From Paralithodes platypus (taxonomy: Eukaryota > Arthropoda > Malacostraca > Decapoda > Lithodidae): DNA of 64,000 bases. The stretch covers positions 44,044,703-44,108,702 of the forward strand of contig CM064572.1 of assembly GCA_032716605.1 (NCBI GenBank), given 5' to 3'. Positions 12,640-24,305 of the stretch are shown piece by piece. The position numbers were made by a program, and so were the translations under genes. Position 1 is the first letter of the stretch. Every line of letters begins with the position of its first letter. The notes under the pieces were generated by a model. It made no database searches and was not told where the DNA came from. It saw only the letters and a list, made by a program, of their open reading frames with translations.

Positions 12640-12935
12640 CCTCCCTAGACCTCCATCAAGCTTAGAAAACCACCCCCTAGATCCCCCTTCAAGATAAATT
12701 TGTACATTTTTCGGTAAAAATTGTCCCGGCCCCTCTTAAAATTTCAGGGTCGTTATCACTCTCCAGGAAAAATCGACAACTAAATGACACGAAAGGTCTT
12801 TAAAATTGACAACGAAATTGGGCGAAAGGTGTTAAAATCGCCAAACTAACGAGCCGAACGTCTCATAATCTCAAAACGAACGGGACTTACCACGAGGGAG
12901 AAAGAGGACCAGAAAAACGACCCATCTCCCCTTAA
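12640..12935 (-). mobile_element. Interspersed repeat family F, copy f
   Basis: Runs from CCCTAGACCTCCATCAAGC to ACGACCCATCTCCCC and TTAA at 12932-12935, where it abuts a family G MITE. Confidence 0.7.
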
Positions 12936-13144
12936 ACCGGTAGCACACGAGAACTTTCATAGTCAACATTCGATAACCAAAACATTTCTGGAAACATTTC
13001 TGGAATATTTGGCACTGGTATCGGAAACTAGACTGATGATAGATGATTTAAGGTAACCGAAATATTTGAATTGTTGAACTCACAAGCTGCCAGACCAGTG
13101 TTGAGGATACATGTTGAGGGAAAAAGTGCTCGTGTGATACAGGC
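12936..13144 (-). mobile_element. TTAA-flanked MITE family G, copy 3
   Basis: Starts ACCGGTAGCACACGAG after TTAA (12932-12935) and ends GTGCTCGTGTGATACAGGC. The right TTAA has decayed to TTAC. Confidence 0.7.
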
Positions 13145-13296
13145 TTTACACACACTCCTATTCTCACTCTCAGCGTCCGGGGTTGTCTATTGGCTGTCAA
13201 ATTAGTATCGATATTTTTTAGATGTAGGGTATAAACACAACACACTAATGTATACCCCCCCCTCCCCACACACACACACTAATTCTGTGTTTTTAA

Positions 13297-13727
13297 CCCC
13301 CTCTGTACCGGCGACATATTTATAATTATATTCTAGCTATATGTTAATTATTTTGTGTATACAGGGCCTCCAACAATTAACAGGCTTCGAACTACCTCAC
13401 TGAACTCTTTATACTACCACAGATCCTTCAACCCTCTCCGACATATGACGCGATTTTGAGCCTATTAGGGATACTTTAAAGCCTTTGTTACCATTAGGGG
13501 TGTTTAGAAACCTTTAGTTTAGTTACTTCAACCTCTGCAGTTGTCTTTGAGTTAGCTGTGGGCAGAAAACTAATTTTGGAGAGGTAATTATAAGAGTGAG
13601 ACAACTCTATTTCTTATTGCTAATCTGGCAACCTCTGCGTCATACGAGCGTGAAAGGGTTAAATACTGCACAAAATCTTATAAATATTGGTAGAATAATA
13701 TAAAAAAGACGTCGCTGGTATAAGAGG
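13297..13727 (+). mobile_element. piggyBac-type MITE family C, copy 2 (contains a family D MITE)
   Basis: 431 bp between TTAA at 13293-13296 and 13728-13731. Termini are CCCCCTCTGTACCGGCGAC and, on the other strand, CCTCTTATACCAGCGACGTC. It is interrupted at 13432-13658 by a family D MITE. Confidence 0.85.
13432..13658 (+). mobile_element. piggyBac-type MITE family D, copy 1 (nested)
   Basis: 227 bp. Right flank is TTAA (13659-13662); left flank has decayed to TCAA (13428-13431). It matches the copy at 14227-14453 over its whole length, including GAGTTAGCTGTGGGCAGAAA. It sits at the position of family C where the other family C copy (3785-4439) carries a family B insertion. Confidence 0.85.
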
Positions 13728-14226
13728 TTAAGATGGCGTGAAATTTACTTATTCCCACCTTAATTCCACTCACTATAATGATTTAAAAGGAAGTCGTGGC
13801 CTGGCCTTTGACCAGTGTGGACGTCCTTGGTGACCGCTTGTAACTTACCTTTTTACCCCTTAACCCATTGGCTGCGGCTATGTTTGGGCTATTTAGGGCA
13901 TATTCAGGCACTCCTGAATGATAAATCAAGCATCTGCATTAAATGAAGTGTATTCTGCCGAAACCTAGGCGAGAATAGCTTCAAAATGACACCAGAACGG
14001 GCCCCGTACGTGGTCTGGTTCACCCGCAATGGTGCCAGTGAAACGCAGGAAACCCGCTATTATGCAACACTCGCTCGCTTGGCTACACTGTTGAGAGAGA
14101 CAGAGAGAGACCCGCGCGAGACACAGTCAACATCAGTGAGCCGCTCGGTGCTCTGAGGGTCGGAGGTGGGCCCCTCACGCTCCTGCCCACTGACACTCGA
14201 TTTTTACGGTTTTTACAGGCTTTTAA

Positions 14227-14453
14227 CCCTCTCACGTCCTGACGCAATTTTTGAGCCTATTAGGGATACTTTAAAGCCTTTGTTACAGTCCGGGGTATTT
14301 ATAAACCTTTAGTTTATTTACTTCAACCTCTGCAGTTGTCTTTGAGTTAGCTGTGGGCAGAAAACTAATTTTGGAGAGGTAATTATAAGAGTGAGAGTAA
14401 TCTATTTCTTATTGCTAATCTGGCAACCTCTGCGTCATAAGTATGTGAGAGGG
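14227..14453 (+). mobile_element. piggyBac-type MITE family D, copy 2 (nested)
   Basis: 227 bp between TTAA at 14223-14226 and 14454-14457. Termini are CCCTCTCACGTCCTGACGC and, on the other strand, CCCTCTCACATACTTATGACGC-like. The right TTAA is shared with the neighbouring family A MITE. Confidence 0.9.
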
Positions 14454-14457
14454 TTAA

Positions 14458-14928
14458 CCCTTATTTAGCGGGCTAGGTGGTCTATTTGACCGTAGCGCCC
14501 AGCGTTTTTTTTTTACCCTAAATAGGGGTGTTTCCATGCTCATTTTCATGCCTAAATAAGACCCAGAGCGTAAAACAAGTATCTATCCTTGAAACAGAGC
14601 TTTGCAATGACACCCGAACCATCGTTGTACGACCACTGGTTCTCTTGCAACGATCGTGCAACACGAGTGCAAAAAACCTAAAATAAGGTAATTTCCGTAC
14701 ATAATTCCCTGTGTAGCGACTGAGAAAGGGGGGAGAAGGGTGGGATACAGTTCAGTAGGTCCACCGCGGTGGTGGGGACCGGTCATAAGGTTACTACGCT
14801 CATCCCACCGCTCAGCTCTCTCTCTCAGCAACATTACGTGCTGAAAATGGCACTCGACAGATGTCGTGCACCGTCACATAGTCCAAATTTATTTCACTCG
14901 ACATATGTCGTGCGCCGCCAATAAGGGG
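14458..14928 (-). mobile_element. piggyBac-type MITE family A, copy 1
   Basis: 471 bp between TTAA at 14454-14457 and 14929-14932. Termini are CCCTTATTTAGCGG and, on the other strand, CCCCTTATTGGCGG. Copies lie at 31999-32477 and 59842-60321 in the opposite orientation. Conserved interior blocks are GCACGTAATGTTGCTGAGAG and GTTTTACGCTCTGGGTCTTA. Confidence 0.92.
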
Positions 14929-14996
14929 TTAAAGCCTCGAAATTGCTGTAACTTTGCCAGGGCGTTCCAGAACGACACCCGCAGCGAAAGGGTTAA

Positions 14997-15363
14997 TGAT
15001 TGACCAGTGTACCATAGAGAATATGGCTAGTGTTGACGAGAGTGCTACTTCTGAAGTTCTCCAGTTGTGCCTTACACTTCAGGAAAGGCTGGAGAAAGTA
15101 GAAAAGGAAGTAAAAATTCTCAAGGACGAGAATTTAGCATTGAAGCTGGCATTAGAAGAAAAATGCCCCTAGTGTAGGAAAACCGGACTCTTCCTGGAAG
15201 GTGGTAGATTCAAGTGCAACTAAGCGCACCTTGAAGAAGCAGTGTGTGACTGTAACAAATAAGTACAGCGCCCTGGAGGACGAGTGTGATGGTATTGAAG
15301 GTGGAGTGGGGGAAGGAGATGACCTGTCATACAGCGAGGCAGTGAGAGGGGAGGGGAGGAAGT

Positions 15364-15395
<32 letters not shown>

Positions 15396-15800
15396 ACTAC
15401 TGCTGCTACAGGCCGACAAAAGAAAAAAGCTAAGCCTGTTTTCATTGTCGGTGATTCAATGGTTAAATACCTTGGCAGGGCTACTAACACACATGTTGGT
15501 AAAGTTGTCTGCCTGCCTGGTGCCGGAGTCGGGAGGGTGGCAGAGAAGATAGATGGTGTCCTGGAAGTGAGTGGGGAGGACCCCATCATCTTCCTCAACG
15601 CAGGGAGCAAAAACATATGGAAATGCAGGACTGAGGAGTTATTCACCAAGTACCAGGAAATGTTGGAGAGGATCAAGAAGAAGGGTGGAGTTCCTGAGGT
15701 ACACAATATCCTACCAAGAAGATGGGTAAGGAAGGAATGGTCCTCCAGCAGGGTGCCAAAAGAGAAAAAAGTTATGTCAGTAGTAATTAAGGATTAGAGA
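14997..15800 (+). pseudogene. CR1 LINE ORF1 fragment: coiled coil plus esterase-like (SGNH) domain
   Basis: The first part (to about 15170) encodes a leucine-heptad coiled coil (LQERLEKVEKEVKILKDENL). After a frame change the second part (15201-15797) encodes an Ala run and then a domain starting KPVFIVGDSMVKYLG, with the GDS of SGNH esterases, followed by VCLPGAGVGRV and IIFLNAGSKNIW. This arrangement is known for ORF1 of CR1-type LINEs. The last esterase block (with DGVH) is missing here but occurs at about 20000-20165. The frameshift makes it a pseudogene. The family E MITE ends just upstream at 14992. Confidence 0.75.
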
Positions 15801-18800
15801 AAAATAGAGTTTAAGGAATCGATAGGGGGGGGGGGGGGGGGGGGGGCCCCGAAGGCGAAGGCGAAGCCCCCTGGGTTTTATAGGGCGGTCCGGGTAATTT
15901 TTTTACATTTTACGGTGTCAGAGAGGGCATTTAGCAACTTTTCAAGGCCATAAAATGGCTCAGATACTGTTAAAAAAATAAGGTTATTTAGACAAATTTT
16001 GAAAAAAAAAAAAAAAAAAAAAATCATAGGTCGTTATAGTATGCTTTTCCTACATTCCGTTGCTGATTGTATTGTACCGGTACTTGGGAGTTGGTAAATA
16101 TAATTGAAGAACTTAAAATAATTTTGATTTTTGTTTTATTTTTGTATAGCCTATTAATAGGTTGTTGAGGACAGCAACCCTAGCCGCCTAGCGACCAGCC
16201 CAGCAGTAGAAAACTACATGCCGCCTTAACGTATATTCTAGGTTAATATACTGTAGGCCATATCTATGAACTACAAATGATTAGTATTATTATCCTCCCA
16301 GCCTCCCTACAAATACAGGTCGGAGTCCTACTATCCTGGAAAGCTTTTATCAGTAGCGTTACGGTGTAGCATGCTGTCTTGCCATCTGTTGTCAAGAGGT
16401 AGGCTACGTTAACTTCGGTAAGGTAACCTACTCTGGTTGGTACAACCCCATTACCCCAAATGTGTAATTTAATTCCCCACTTAGCCTACTATCAAGTTTG
16501 GGATGGATGTAGAGTTCGGGCGTATGGTCGTCATTGTTTACATAGGGCGATCGCCGCGGTCGCACTTACGTTCCCGTCTATTTCGACGCTATATTTTCTG
16601 CTATTTGCCCCCTGTCATTACTACATGAATACTAGGTTAGGTTAGGTTAGGTTAAAATAGACGGGAACATGATGGGAAAGGTCCGACGCCACTACGCGTA
16701 ATGTAAACAAAGATGGCGGTACGCCCGCTCACTACATCCTACCCTCAAGGTGGTGCTAGCCTAAGTTTGGGAAGGATGCAAGAGTCAATTCCTAGCAAAT
16801 CAATTGTCAAAATTATAGGCCGCCTAGCCTATACCGGTACCGGTACTGCACATCACGCCAAAAGTCATTGGAAAAAAGTAATCATGAAATTTACATCCAC
16901 AACAGTTGAAAGTGCAATTTTACCCCCCAAAAATTTAGAAATCTTTTCCGTCTTCTGATATGCCATATTAAGGGCAATGTGTAGGTTAAATTAAGTTAAA
17001 TTAGAATAAGAAGGTACGGTACCGGTAAGTATGGTTGGACTACACTCTGGAGTCTGGAAATCAGTTAGGCCTACCCAGGTCTTGGATTTTTTGTTTTTAT
17101 TTTTTTTTACTTAATCTATCAGGTAATTAATCAAAATAGCAAACAAAATCTAACCATGAAACTTGAGCCAGTCTTTAAATTGAAATAGGCCTAGGCCTAC
17201 TGAAATTAACTGAGTGGATGAAAAAATAGTAAAAAAAAAATAACTAGGCCTAACCATAAGCATAATCAGTTCACAAATAATTAGCCTAGGCTTCAAGAAA
17301 TATTAAACTAGGCCTAGGCCGGGGCTAGTCTTAAGCTAATTAGCTAGCTATATAATTACAAAAAATTTGGTCGTGGTTAACATGCTTCACCAATTCATGT
17401 ACAGTATCTCGAATCCTCGATAATTAGGCTATGTCATATATATATACCCTTACGTAGCCAGTAGCCTATCCGACGGCACTGAGTCTAATAGAAAATATAA
17501 TTTCCGACGATAATAGGCTTAGGCCTAAGTTCTTAACATATATTACAGCAAAAATTACATAGCCTATAGGCCTATGATAAAATCACCGTCCACCGAGCTG
17601 CCTGCATTGGAGAATGGAGAGTAAAAGTAACCTTGTCCATACATAGGCTATTACCTGGCTACTGGTAAGTAGGCTAACAGGCTAACACTGTCAAATGACT
17701 GTACAGTACTAGGTAATGACAATGTCAATTAATCTAATAAATATGGAGTCATGATCATGAAAGACTCTTTAGTAGGGTATAGGCTAGCCTAAACCTAACA
17801 GTCTAACTACAGTACTATAATATTATTCTATTCTAGGCCTAGCCTATACAAAATATGATAATTATAGGGAATAGGCTCGCAGCCTTATTATACATAATTT
17901 ATTAGGGACAATGTAGGTCTATGGAATCCTTATACTTTAGTACTGTAGTAACTGTACTCATGTATAAATCACTGTGGAAGATTTTTGTTTTATCACATTT
18001 AGGCTATAATACCCAATAATAATAGAAAAAACGCCCATTCTAATCAATCTCCGAGCTCTTTCGGACATCCTCACGGTTTACAAACTCCTTATTTATGCAG
18101 TATAATCGATTTTTACCCCCGGCTGGTAACATAGTCTAGATGACGATTTCAATAATTCATGGGGGGGGGGGGGAGCCCCCTCAAGTGCCTCAATCCATTG
18201 TGTATCCCACATTGGAATTATAACTAGGCTATAACCATGAAAACACTAATTTCTCAAAATTTGGAGGAAAAAACATGAAAAATAAGCCGTGCGAGCCTAT
18301 TCCCTATAATTGACCAAAATATAATTTACAAGTAGACCTAGGGCCCTAGGCGAGGCATTAACTAGGCCTAGGCTAACTAGACCAAACTGATAAATCAGTT
18401 CAAACACTAGCTTAGCCTACCGAAACACAATAGGTTAGGCTAGCTTAAAACAATCCAAAATAGCCTAGCTGTCTAGGTAACATAATCCAAGAGTCAAGTA
18501 GGCTAGCCTAAATTAGGATAGGTTTAGCCTTTAGGCCTAGGAATAGGATACTTACACTTTTCATGAAATCCTGGCAGCAGTTTCAAGCAGGAATCTGATT
18601 AGCCTATCTGCAGGATGAAAGTCCAAGGTTTCAATGTTCAGATACTGAATGCCACAGTGGCAGTGTAAATAGGCCTAGGCTATGTGCACTGTGCTCAACT
18701 TAGCCTAGTCCTTAGATGATCTACTCACTAGCCTTATAAGAGTATAAAAATATGGTGATTGACTAGGCCTAGTACTGTTACTTCTCACTTAAGTCATTTA

Positions 18801-19980
18801 AGTGACTTAATTACAAGCCAGCCACCTGTGGCTGAGCAGCTGGTTGCCCAGATCACATATCTTACATTTGACATACATATATAACAATAAGACACTACTT
18901 ATGAGTGACATAAGTGACTTGATAGATTATTTCACCTTTTAAGAGGTACAATTTTCTATATATCGAGTTATTTCCAACTGTAATGTCACACTAATGCACA
19001 TTAGAATCCAGTCACAGTGCAGAAAAAATGGCAACTAGAATGATTTCTCAAAAAATCTCGCTCTTAATTACTATAAAAAAACAGTAATTAACAGGTTGTG
19101 TCACCACGCCTGAAGCGCCTTATATTTAACACTCTGGAAAACACTTAAAACGGCGTTGACACCCAAATACAACGTGCGCATTCTTATCTATACCCTCCTA
19201 CCTAACCTGTAACCAATTTTGGGCCGTCAGCTTAAAATTTTAATGGGTTTTTCAACTTTTTCAGACTTCACAGTAATTAAGAAAAAACGATTAGAGTTGG
19301 AGCCCTTGTTCAACTCTGGGCGGGAGGCTCCTTCTTGTTCTACTTCTCCAATAAGGACAATGAACTCTCATAAGGGGATCATGTAGGCCTATAATATTTA
19401 TCATCTTAGGATTCAGTTCTCCAATTTTGGGATCTAGTAATATCTGAAACTTGTCTCTGATATTATTTTGTCACTTATACTAAATTAGTTCGTCTATAAT
19501 TTGAGATGGTGAGTTCGACATTTACGAAATATGATAATGTGGCTAATTACGTTGTACTTGGAGTGTTTATGTTGAAAACAACATATAATAAGCAATTATA
19601 TATATTTTTAATCATCATTCAGTTACAGTTGGTTTCTACAAAACAAAATTATATTTTAGTGTAATATTTGTCGAGATGTCGTAAGGAACGAATGCTTCAA
19701 TCAAATCAAAACAATAAGATCGCATACAGAGTCACAGACATTTTCACGACTCCAAGCTTAGCAAGAAACAAGAAACACGACTCCAAGCTTAACTATTTGT
19801 AAGTATGTTAGTAAATATACTTATTAGTTAATGTTCATAGATCTATTTAGCTATAAATTGTACCAAGAACGCGCGTGTTGTCCACTGCTGGGCTGCTCTG
19901 CTCCTCCAGGCTCCGAACGATCTCAAAATAGTAATTAAGACAATTTTCCTTCGTCGGTAGTAAGATATAAAGTAAGATAT
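15801..19980. other. 4.2-kb AT-rich DNA lacking genes, TAGGCCTA-rich
   Basis: No coding region I can support. It separates two collinear parts of a CR1 LINE. Features seen are a 22-base G run (15825-15846), a poly(A) run near 16000-16022, a copy of the outer inverted-repeat sequence with TTAGG runs (16558-16660), a G run and GATACACAAT-type repeat piece (18158-18215), and a strong excess of AGGCCTA, TAGGCTA and CCTAGG words between about 17100 and 18780. Short palindromes based on TTAAGTGACTTAA lie near 18788-18812. Confidence 0.5.
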
Positions 19981-20165
19981 ATAAAGGAGAAGTACTGCAA
20001 GGCAAATACTATTCCACTCCTGGATAACTGGTCCCACTTCTATGGTAAGGATGAACTGTATGCCCAGGATGGAGTACATCTCTCTCGACTAGGAGTTTTG
20101 ACCTTAGCCGGCTTACTTGACAAGATTGTTGCGGGATTTTTTTTAAAAACCTTGGGTGTGTAAGT
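19981..20165 (+). pseudogene. CR1 LINE ORF1, C-terminal esterase block
   Basis: One plus-strand frame reads a block containing DNWSHFYGKDELYAQDGVHL, which carries the DxxH (DGVH) motif that closes an SGNH esterase domain in CR1 ORF1 proteins. It lacks the N-terminal two thirds, which are found 4.2 kb upstream. ORF2 follows within about 200 bp. Confidence 0.75.
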
Positions 20166-20339
20166 AAAATACTGTCTCCAGATGGAGCAGCATATGGTAC
20201 TTCATGTGACAATCAAATAGAATCCCAGCTACATGTAACTGAAAGTAATGAAAATAATGATAGAGTAGAATTTCCGTCTAGGTCTAATAGTTCAACGGGA
20301 AATAATAAGTTAGTTTAAAACAATGGAACATTAGTTGCA

Positions 20340-21840
20340 AATAAAAGTAATAGGTTGAGGGTATATTATACAAATTGTAGAAGTTTATGTAACAAAATGA
20401 ACGAACTTAGAGCACTTGTTAGCAAAGAAAATATAGACATAATAGCGCTAGCTGAAACGTGGATTAATACAGAAACCAGGCATTTTTTTTTAGCAGAATT
20501 TGATATACCTGGATATAGTTTGTTTAAAATGACCAAACAAGTAGGAGGGGCGGCGGTATAGCAGTGGTTGTCAGGAGTACTTTAAAAATCTGTATTAAAT
20601 CAGGTATTAGACTAAATAATGACAATGAAAGTGTTTGGGTAGAGGTTAACGAAGGTAGTGAGACCATAGTTATTGAAGTTATGTATAGACCGCCAAATAT
20701 GGGTAGAAATGGCGGTGTGAGGTGATAGAGTGACACCGTGACAGACTGACAGGGTAAAACAGCCCATATGCCTTATATATAACCAAAATCAGTTTAATCA
20801 CGTCTGTATTTCGATATATCGTTAGCGAGCATATCCTACCACTACTTACAATAATAGTAATGCAGAAAATAACTATAAATAACAATAATTTGGTGGGATA
20901 AAGTATAGAATCTACTTATAGAAGGCAACGGCTCCCGGGGGCGCTAACCACGATTCTATTTCTGTTGATTTTGACTTAATGTTATTGTATTTACTAACTT
21001 AACCTAGCCAACCTAACCTAATACAATAACATTAACTAAAATATATCGAAATACAGTCGTGATTTAACTGATTTTGTTATATATAAGGCATATGGGTTGT
21101 TTACCCTGTCAGTCTGTCACGGTGTCACTCTATCACCTCACACCGGAACATCATTATGGGAGGAAATTAAAATAGCATCAAGGCTTAGCAATGTGTGCAT
21201 TATGGGGGATTTTATTTTCCGAATATTGATTGGCAGCATCAAATAGGCGACTCTGATTCTGAAGAGTTTATTGGAGTAATACAAGATAGTTTTTTATTTC
21301 AATTCATAGATACACCGACTAGAGGTTATAATGTTCTCGTTTTAGTTTTCAGTAACAATGAACATATGATAAATAATGTAGAGATTGTGGACCACCTAGA
21401 AAATAGCAACCACAATTCCGTGTATTTTAATATGCAATGGAAAGGTAATACCAGAGAGAATACAACATTAATACCTGACTTCAGAAAAGACGATTATGGT
21501 GGGCTAAGAAGTGCCCTATTAGCGGACCCAATGGTCAAAATATTAAGTCAATCCAGGTGTTCCAATGGGTGTAACCCTTCTCAGGTACCTGTCAGCCTAA
21601 GTCAGGAAGAGACGTCAAACTTGGTAGATACATATGATAATTTTATTAGGTCAGTATTCAGTGCTCAAAATAAATATATCTCCAAAAGAAAATTTAGATC
21701 AACACAGAGCCAACCCAAATGGATGAATAATAGACAATTAGATATTCTAGGTAAAAAGAGAGGAATATATAGAACAGTTAAGAAAGGCGATTTCACCTAC
21801 TTGCTTACTATCATAATCTATCAAGACAGGTAAAAAAGGG
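20340..21840 (+). pseudogene. CR1 LINE ORF2 endonuclease region (interrupted)
   Basis: An AP-endonuclease-type domain begins YYTNCRSLCNKMNELRAL and continues IIALAETWIN (metal-binding Glu) and YRPPN. A 432-bp element with long inverted repeats lies at 20713-21144. Coding similarity resumes with SLWEEIKIASRLSN and FPNIDW. The late motif normally SDH reads SNHN. There are several frameshifts (near 20550 and 21210), so no functional protein is possible. The N-terminal catalytic residues are otherwise recognisable. Confidence 0.8.
20713..21144. mobile_element. Non-autonomous element with ~105-bp terminal inverted repeats
   Basis: The first and last ~105 bp are near-perfect reverse complements, starting CGGTGTGAGGTGATAGAGTG and including GACAGACTGACAGGG and CCCATATGCCTTATATATAA. 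It splits the CR1 endonuclease frame; GG on both sides may be a short target duplication. There is no transposase. A second inner inverted repeat around GTTATTGTATT is also present. I cannot assign the superfamily. Confidence 0.85.
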
Positions 21841-22159
21841 TAATAGGACAGAAAATAAAATATGAAATCAAGGTTGCCAATGACAAAAAATAAGCCTAAA
21901 GCTTTTTACCAACAATATAAATCCAAGTTTAGAGATGTAATTGGTCCCCTTAAAACTTCGATAGCAGAAATGACAAAATTATTTAGAAATGTGCAGTACG
22001 TTAAATAGTCAATTTCTTTCCGTTTTCAATAATGACAATTTGGCACATTTTCCAGAAGTCTGTAAGGTATATAGGCAGCGATAGTATAGAAAATAAATTG
22101 AGTACGGTTACTATAAGTAGAAATGATGTGCTTAAGAAAATTGACAGACTGAAACCTCA

Positions 22160-23528
22160 GAAATCGCCTGGTCCTGAACAGGCTTAGTTCCAGAAGCTTG
22201 GAAGCTTGCAAATGTCGTTCCGATCTTCAAAAAGGTGATAAATCAATAACATCCAATTACCATACCATTAGCCTCACATCAATCATAGGAAAGCTACTAG
22301 AGTCAATTATTGCTAGGAAAATTAGAAACCACTTAGAAACATTTAATTTAATCAATTCTTCTCAGCATGGATTCACTCAGGGACGTTCTTGCCTTACTAA
22401 TGTTCTTAACATTTTCTCAGAGGTATATGAAGCAGTAGATAATGACAAGTCATATAATATAATATATTTAGATTTCAGTAAAGCTTTCGACAGAGTCCCT
22501 CATGAGAGATTGATGAGAAAAGTTGAGGCGCATGGAATAGGTGGGTCATTGTTGGAATGGATTAGGTCATGGCTAATTAGTAGGAAGCAGAGAGTCAGCA
22601 TAAATGGTACCAAGTTAGAATGGGGAGCAGTCAAATGTGGTGTCCCCCAGGGATCTGTGTTGGGTCCTTTGTTGTTTGTTATATACACAAATTACCTTGA
22701 TTTAGGTATAATAGTAGGATAAGTAAATTCGCAGACGATACCAAAATGGGGAGAACAATAGATTCAGATAGCAACATAGATTGCCTCCAAAAGGATCTAG
22801 ATACCTTACACGAATGGTCAGTAAATTGGCAGATGAATTTTAACATTGACAAATGCAAGGTATTAAAGATAGGGAAGACGAATACTAATGCAAAATATAA
22901 ACTAGCTAATACGGAATTAGAAAACTCAGACTGCGAGGAAGATTTGGGTGTGTTTGTTAGCAACCATTTGAAACCTAGAAAACAGTGTATACGCGTTCGT
23001 ATCAAGGCAAACAGGATTCTCGGGTTCATCTCAAGGAGTGTGATTAACAGAACTGCCGATGTTATCTTAAAACTTTACTTATCATTAGTGAGACCTCATA
23101 TAAATTATGCTGTCCAATTTTGGTGTCCTTATTACAGAATGGACATAGATTCGTTGAAGAGAGTACAGCGAAGAATGACAAAAAATATTCATAGTATTGG
23201 AAATCTACCATATGAAGAAAGGTTGAGAAAATTAGGCATACATTCGTTAAAGAGACGCAGAGTTAGAGGGGATATGATAGAAGTGTTCAAGTGGGTTAGT
23301 GGGATAAATAAAGGGGACATGAAAAATGTACTGAAGCTCAGTGATAGCGAAAGAACTCTAACAAATTGTTTCAAATTGGAAACATTTCGTTTCAGAAAAG
23401 ATATAGGCAAATATTGGTTTGGTAACAGAGTTGTAGACATGTGTAATAGGCTACCGAGTGATATGGTAGCGATAGGGAGCTTTCAGATAAAATTAGATAG
23501 GCATATGGACGAGGTGGGTTGGGTATGA
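22160..23528 (+). pseudogene. CR1 LINE ORF2 reverse transcriptase
   Basis: 22198-22722 encodes RT fingers and palm: GKLLESIIARKIRNHLE, SQHGFTQGRSCLTN, the first catalytic Asp in IIYLDFSKAFDRVPHE, and GVPQGSVLGPLLF. A frameshift near 22720 moves the second catalytic motif (KFADDTKMG) into the next frame, which continues to 23528 through SLVRPHINYAVQFW and the C-terminal domain ending in VGWV. Two long open halves and one visible frameshift suggest a moderately young copy. Upstream (21840-22190) the linker is badly damaged. Confidence 0.9.
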
Positions 23529-23745
23529 GGGGGGATCTGCCGGGTGTGGACCAATCGGCGCTCTGTAGACCCCCGTAATCTTGTGTTGATCTCTGACTGT
23601 TTTGGTGAGGTCAGTCTTCAAGGTAATAGTGAGTTAGGTCTATAATTATACCATGTATTTGGGATGGGTGTGACTGGGATCAGCCTTGTGTGGTCCGATC
23701 GGCTTTCTGCAGACTCCCATTTTCTTATGTTCTTATGAGACATAG
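23529..23745 (+). repeat. CR1 LINE 3' untranslated end
   Basis: Ends TTTTCTTATGTTCTTATGAG, i.e. two direct copies of TTCTTATG, the short 3' terminal repeat expected of CR1-clade LINEs. The GTCCGATCGGCTTTCTGCAG block lies just upstream. Confidence 0.75.
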
Positions 23746-23894
23746 AATATCTAAAATAAAATGAATAAATTATACAAAACTGTGAGAAAAAAGAAAGAAA
23801 ACCAAAAAAAAGGAAGATGTGGAAGCAGCCCTATAAATGTAGTGATGGACAGAGGAAGGGGAGAAACGGGGTCGGAAGATGAGAGAGAGCGAGA

Positions 23895-23990
23895 GAGAGA
23901 TTTACATAGATTTACATATATACACTGGTCACACAGACCTCACGATCCAAACGAGGTGGTCAGGACTTAATTCTAGTAGAGATGGCATAT
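23895..23990 (-). repeat. Dispersed repeat leading into (CT)n, copy 1
   Basis: Read on the minus strand it matches 25700-25785 and 25950-26025: CTCTACTAGAATTAAGTCCT, CCACCTCG, GGTCTGTGTG, TATGTAAAT, then CTCTCT. All three copies end at a CT-rich or T-rich stretch. Confidence 0.65.
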
Positions 23991-24162
23991 CCGATAGAAA
24001 AGGAAAGGAGAGAGGGAGAATACGTGTGTGTGTGTGAGGAAGAGAAGCATATGGCAGGATAATTATGCACGAGACTATTTATAGAGATGAATGGGGACAT
24101 ACTTCATCTTGGCTATACTGTATACCAGTTTTTACCCGTTATGGGGGTAGTGCTTTTGTTTT

Positions 24163-24163
24163 T

Positions 24164-24213
<50 letters not shown>

Positions 24214-24215
24214 CA

Positions 24216-24263
<48 letters not shown>

Positions 24264-24282
24264 TATATATATACAATATAAA
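24163..24282. repeat. (TC)n-(TA)n compound microsatellite
   Basis: TC to about 24191 then TA with two internal ATACAGTATA interruptions. Frames across it are artefacts. Confidence 0.95.
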
Positions 24283-24305
24283 TACAGTATATATATTTAT
24301 TAATA

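Larger units (their letters stand above)
13864..14992 (+). mobile_element. piggyBac-type MITE family E (contains D and A)
   Basis: The ends TTAACCCATTGGCTGCGG (from 13860) and, on the other strand, TTAACCCTTTCGCTGCGG (ending 14996) are inverted repeats. Two further MITEs sit inside, back to back at 14227-14453 and 14458-14928. Without them the element is about 0.42 kb. Confidence 0.75.

Noticed and set aside
15201..15797. Host esterase gene
   Set aside because: The SGNH-like domain with a preceding coiled coil is the ORF1 type of CR1 LINEs, is frameshifted, and matches the ORF1 remnant preceding ORF2 at 20 kb.
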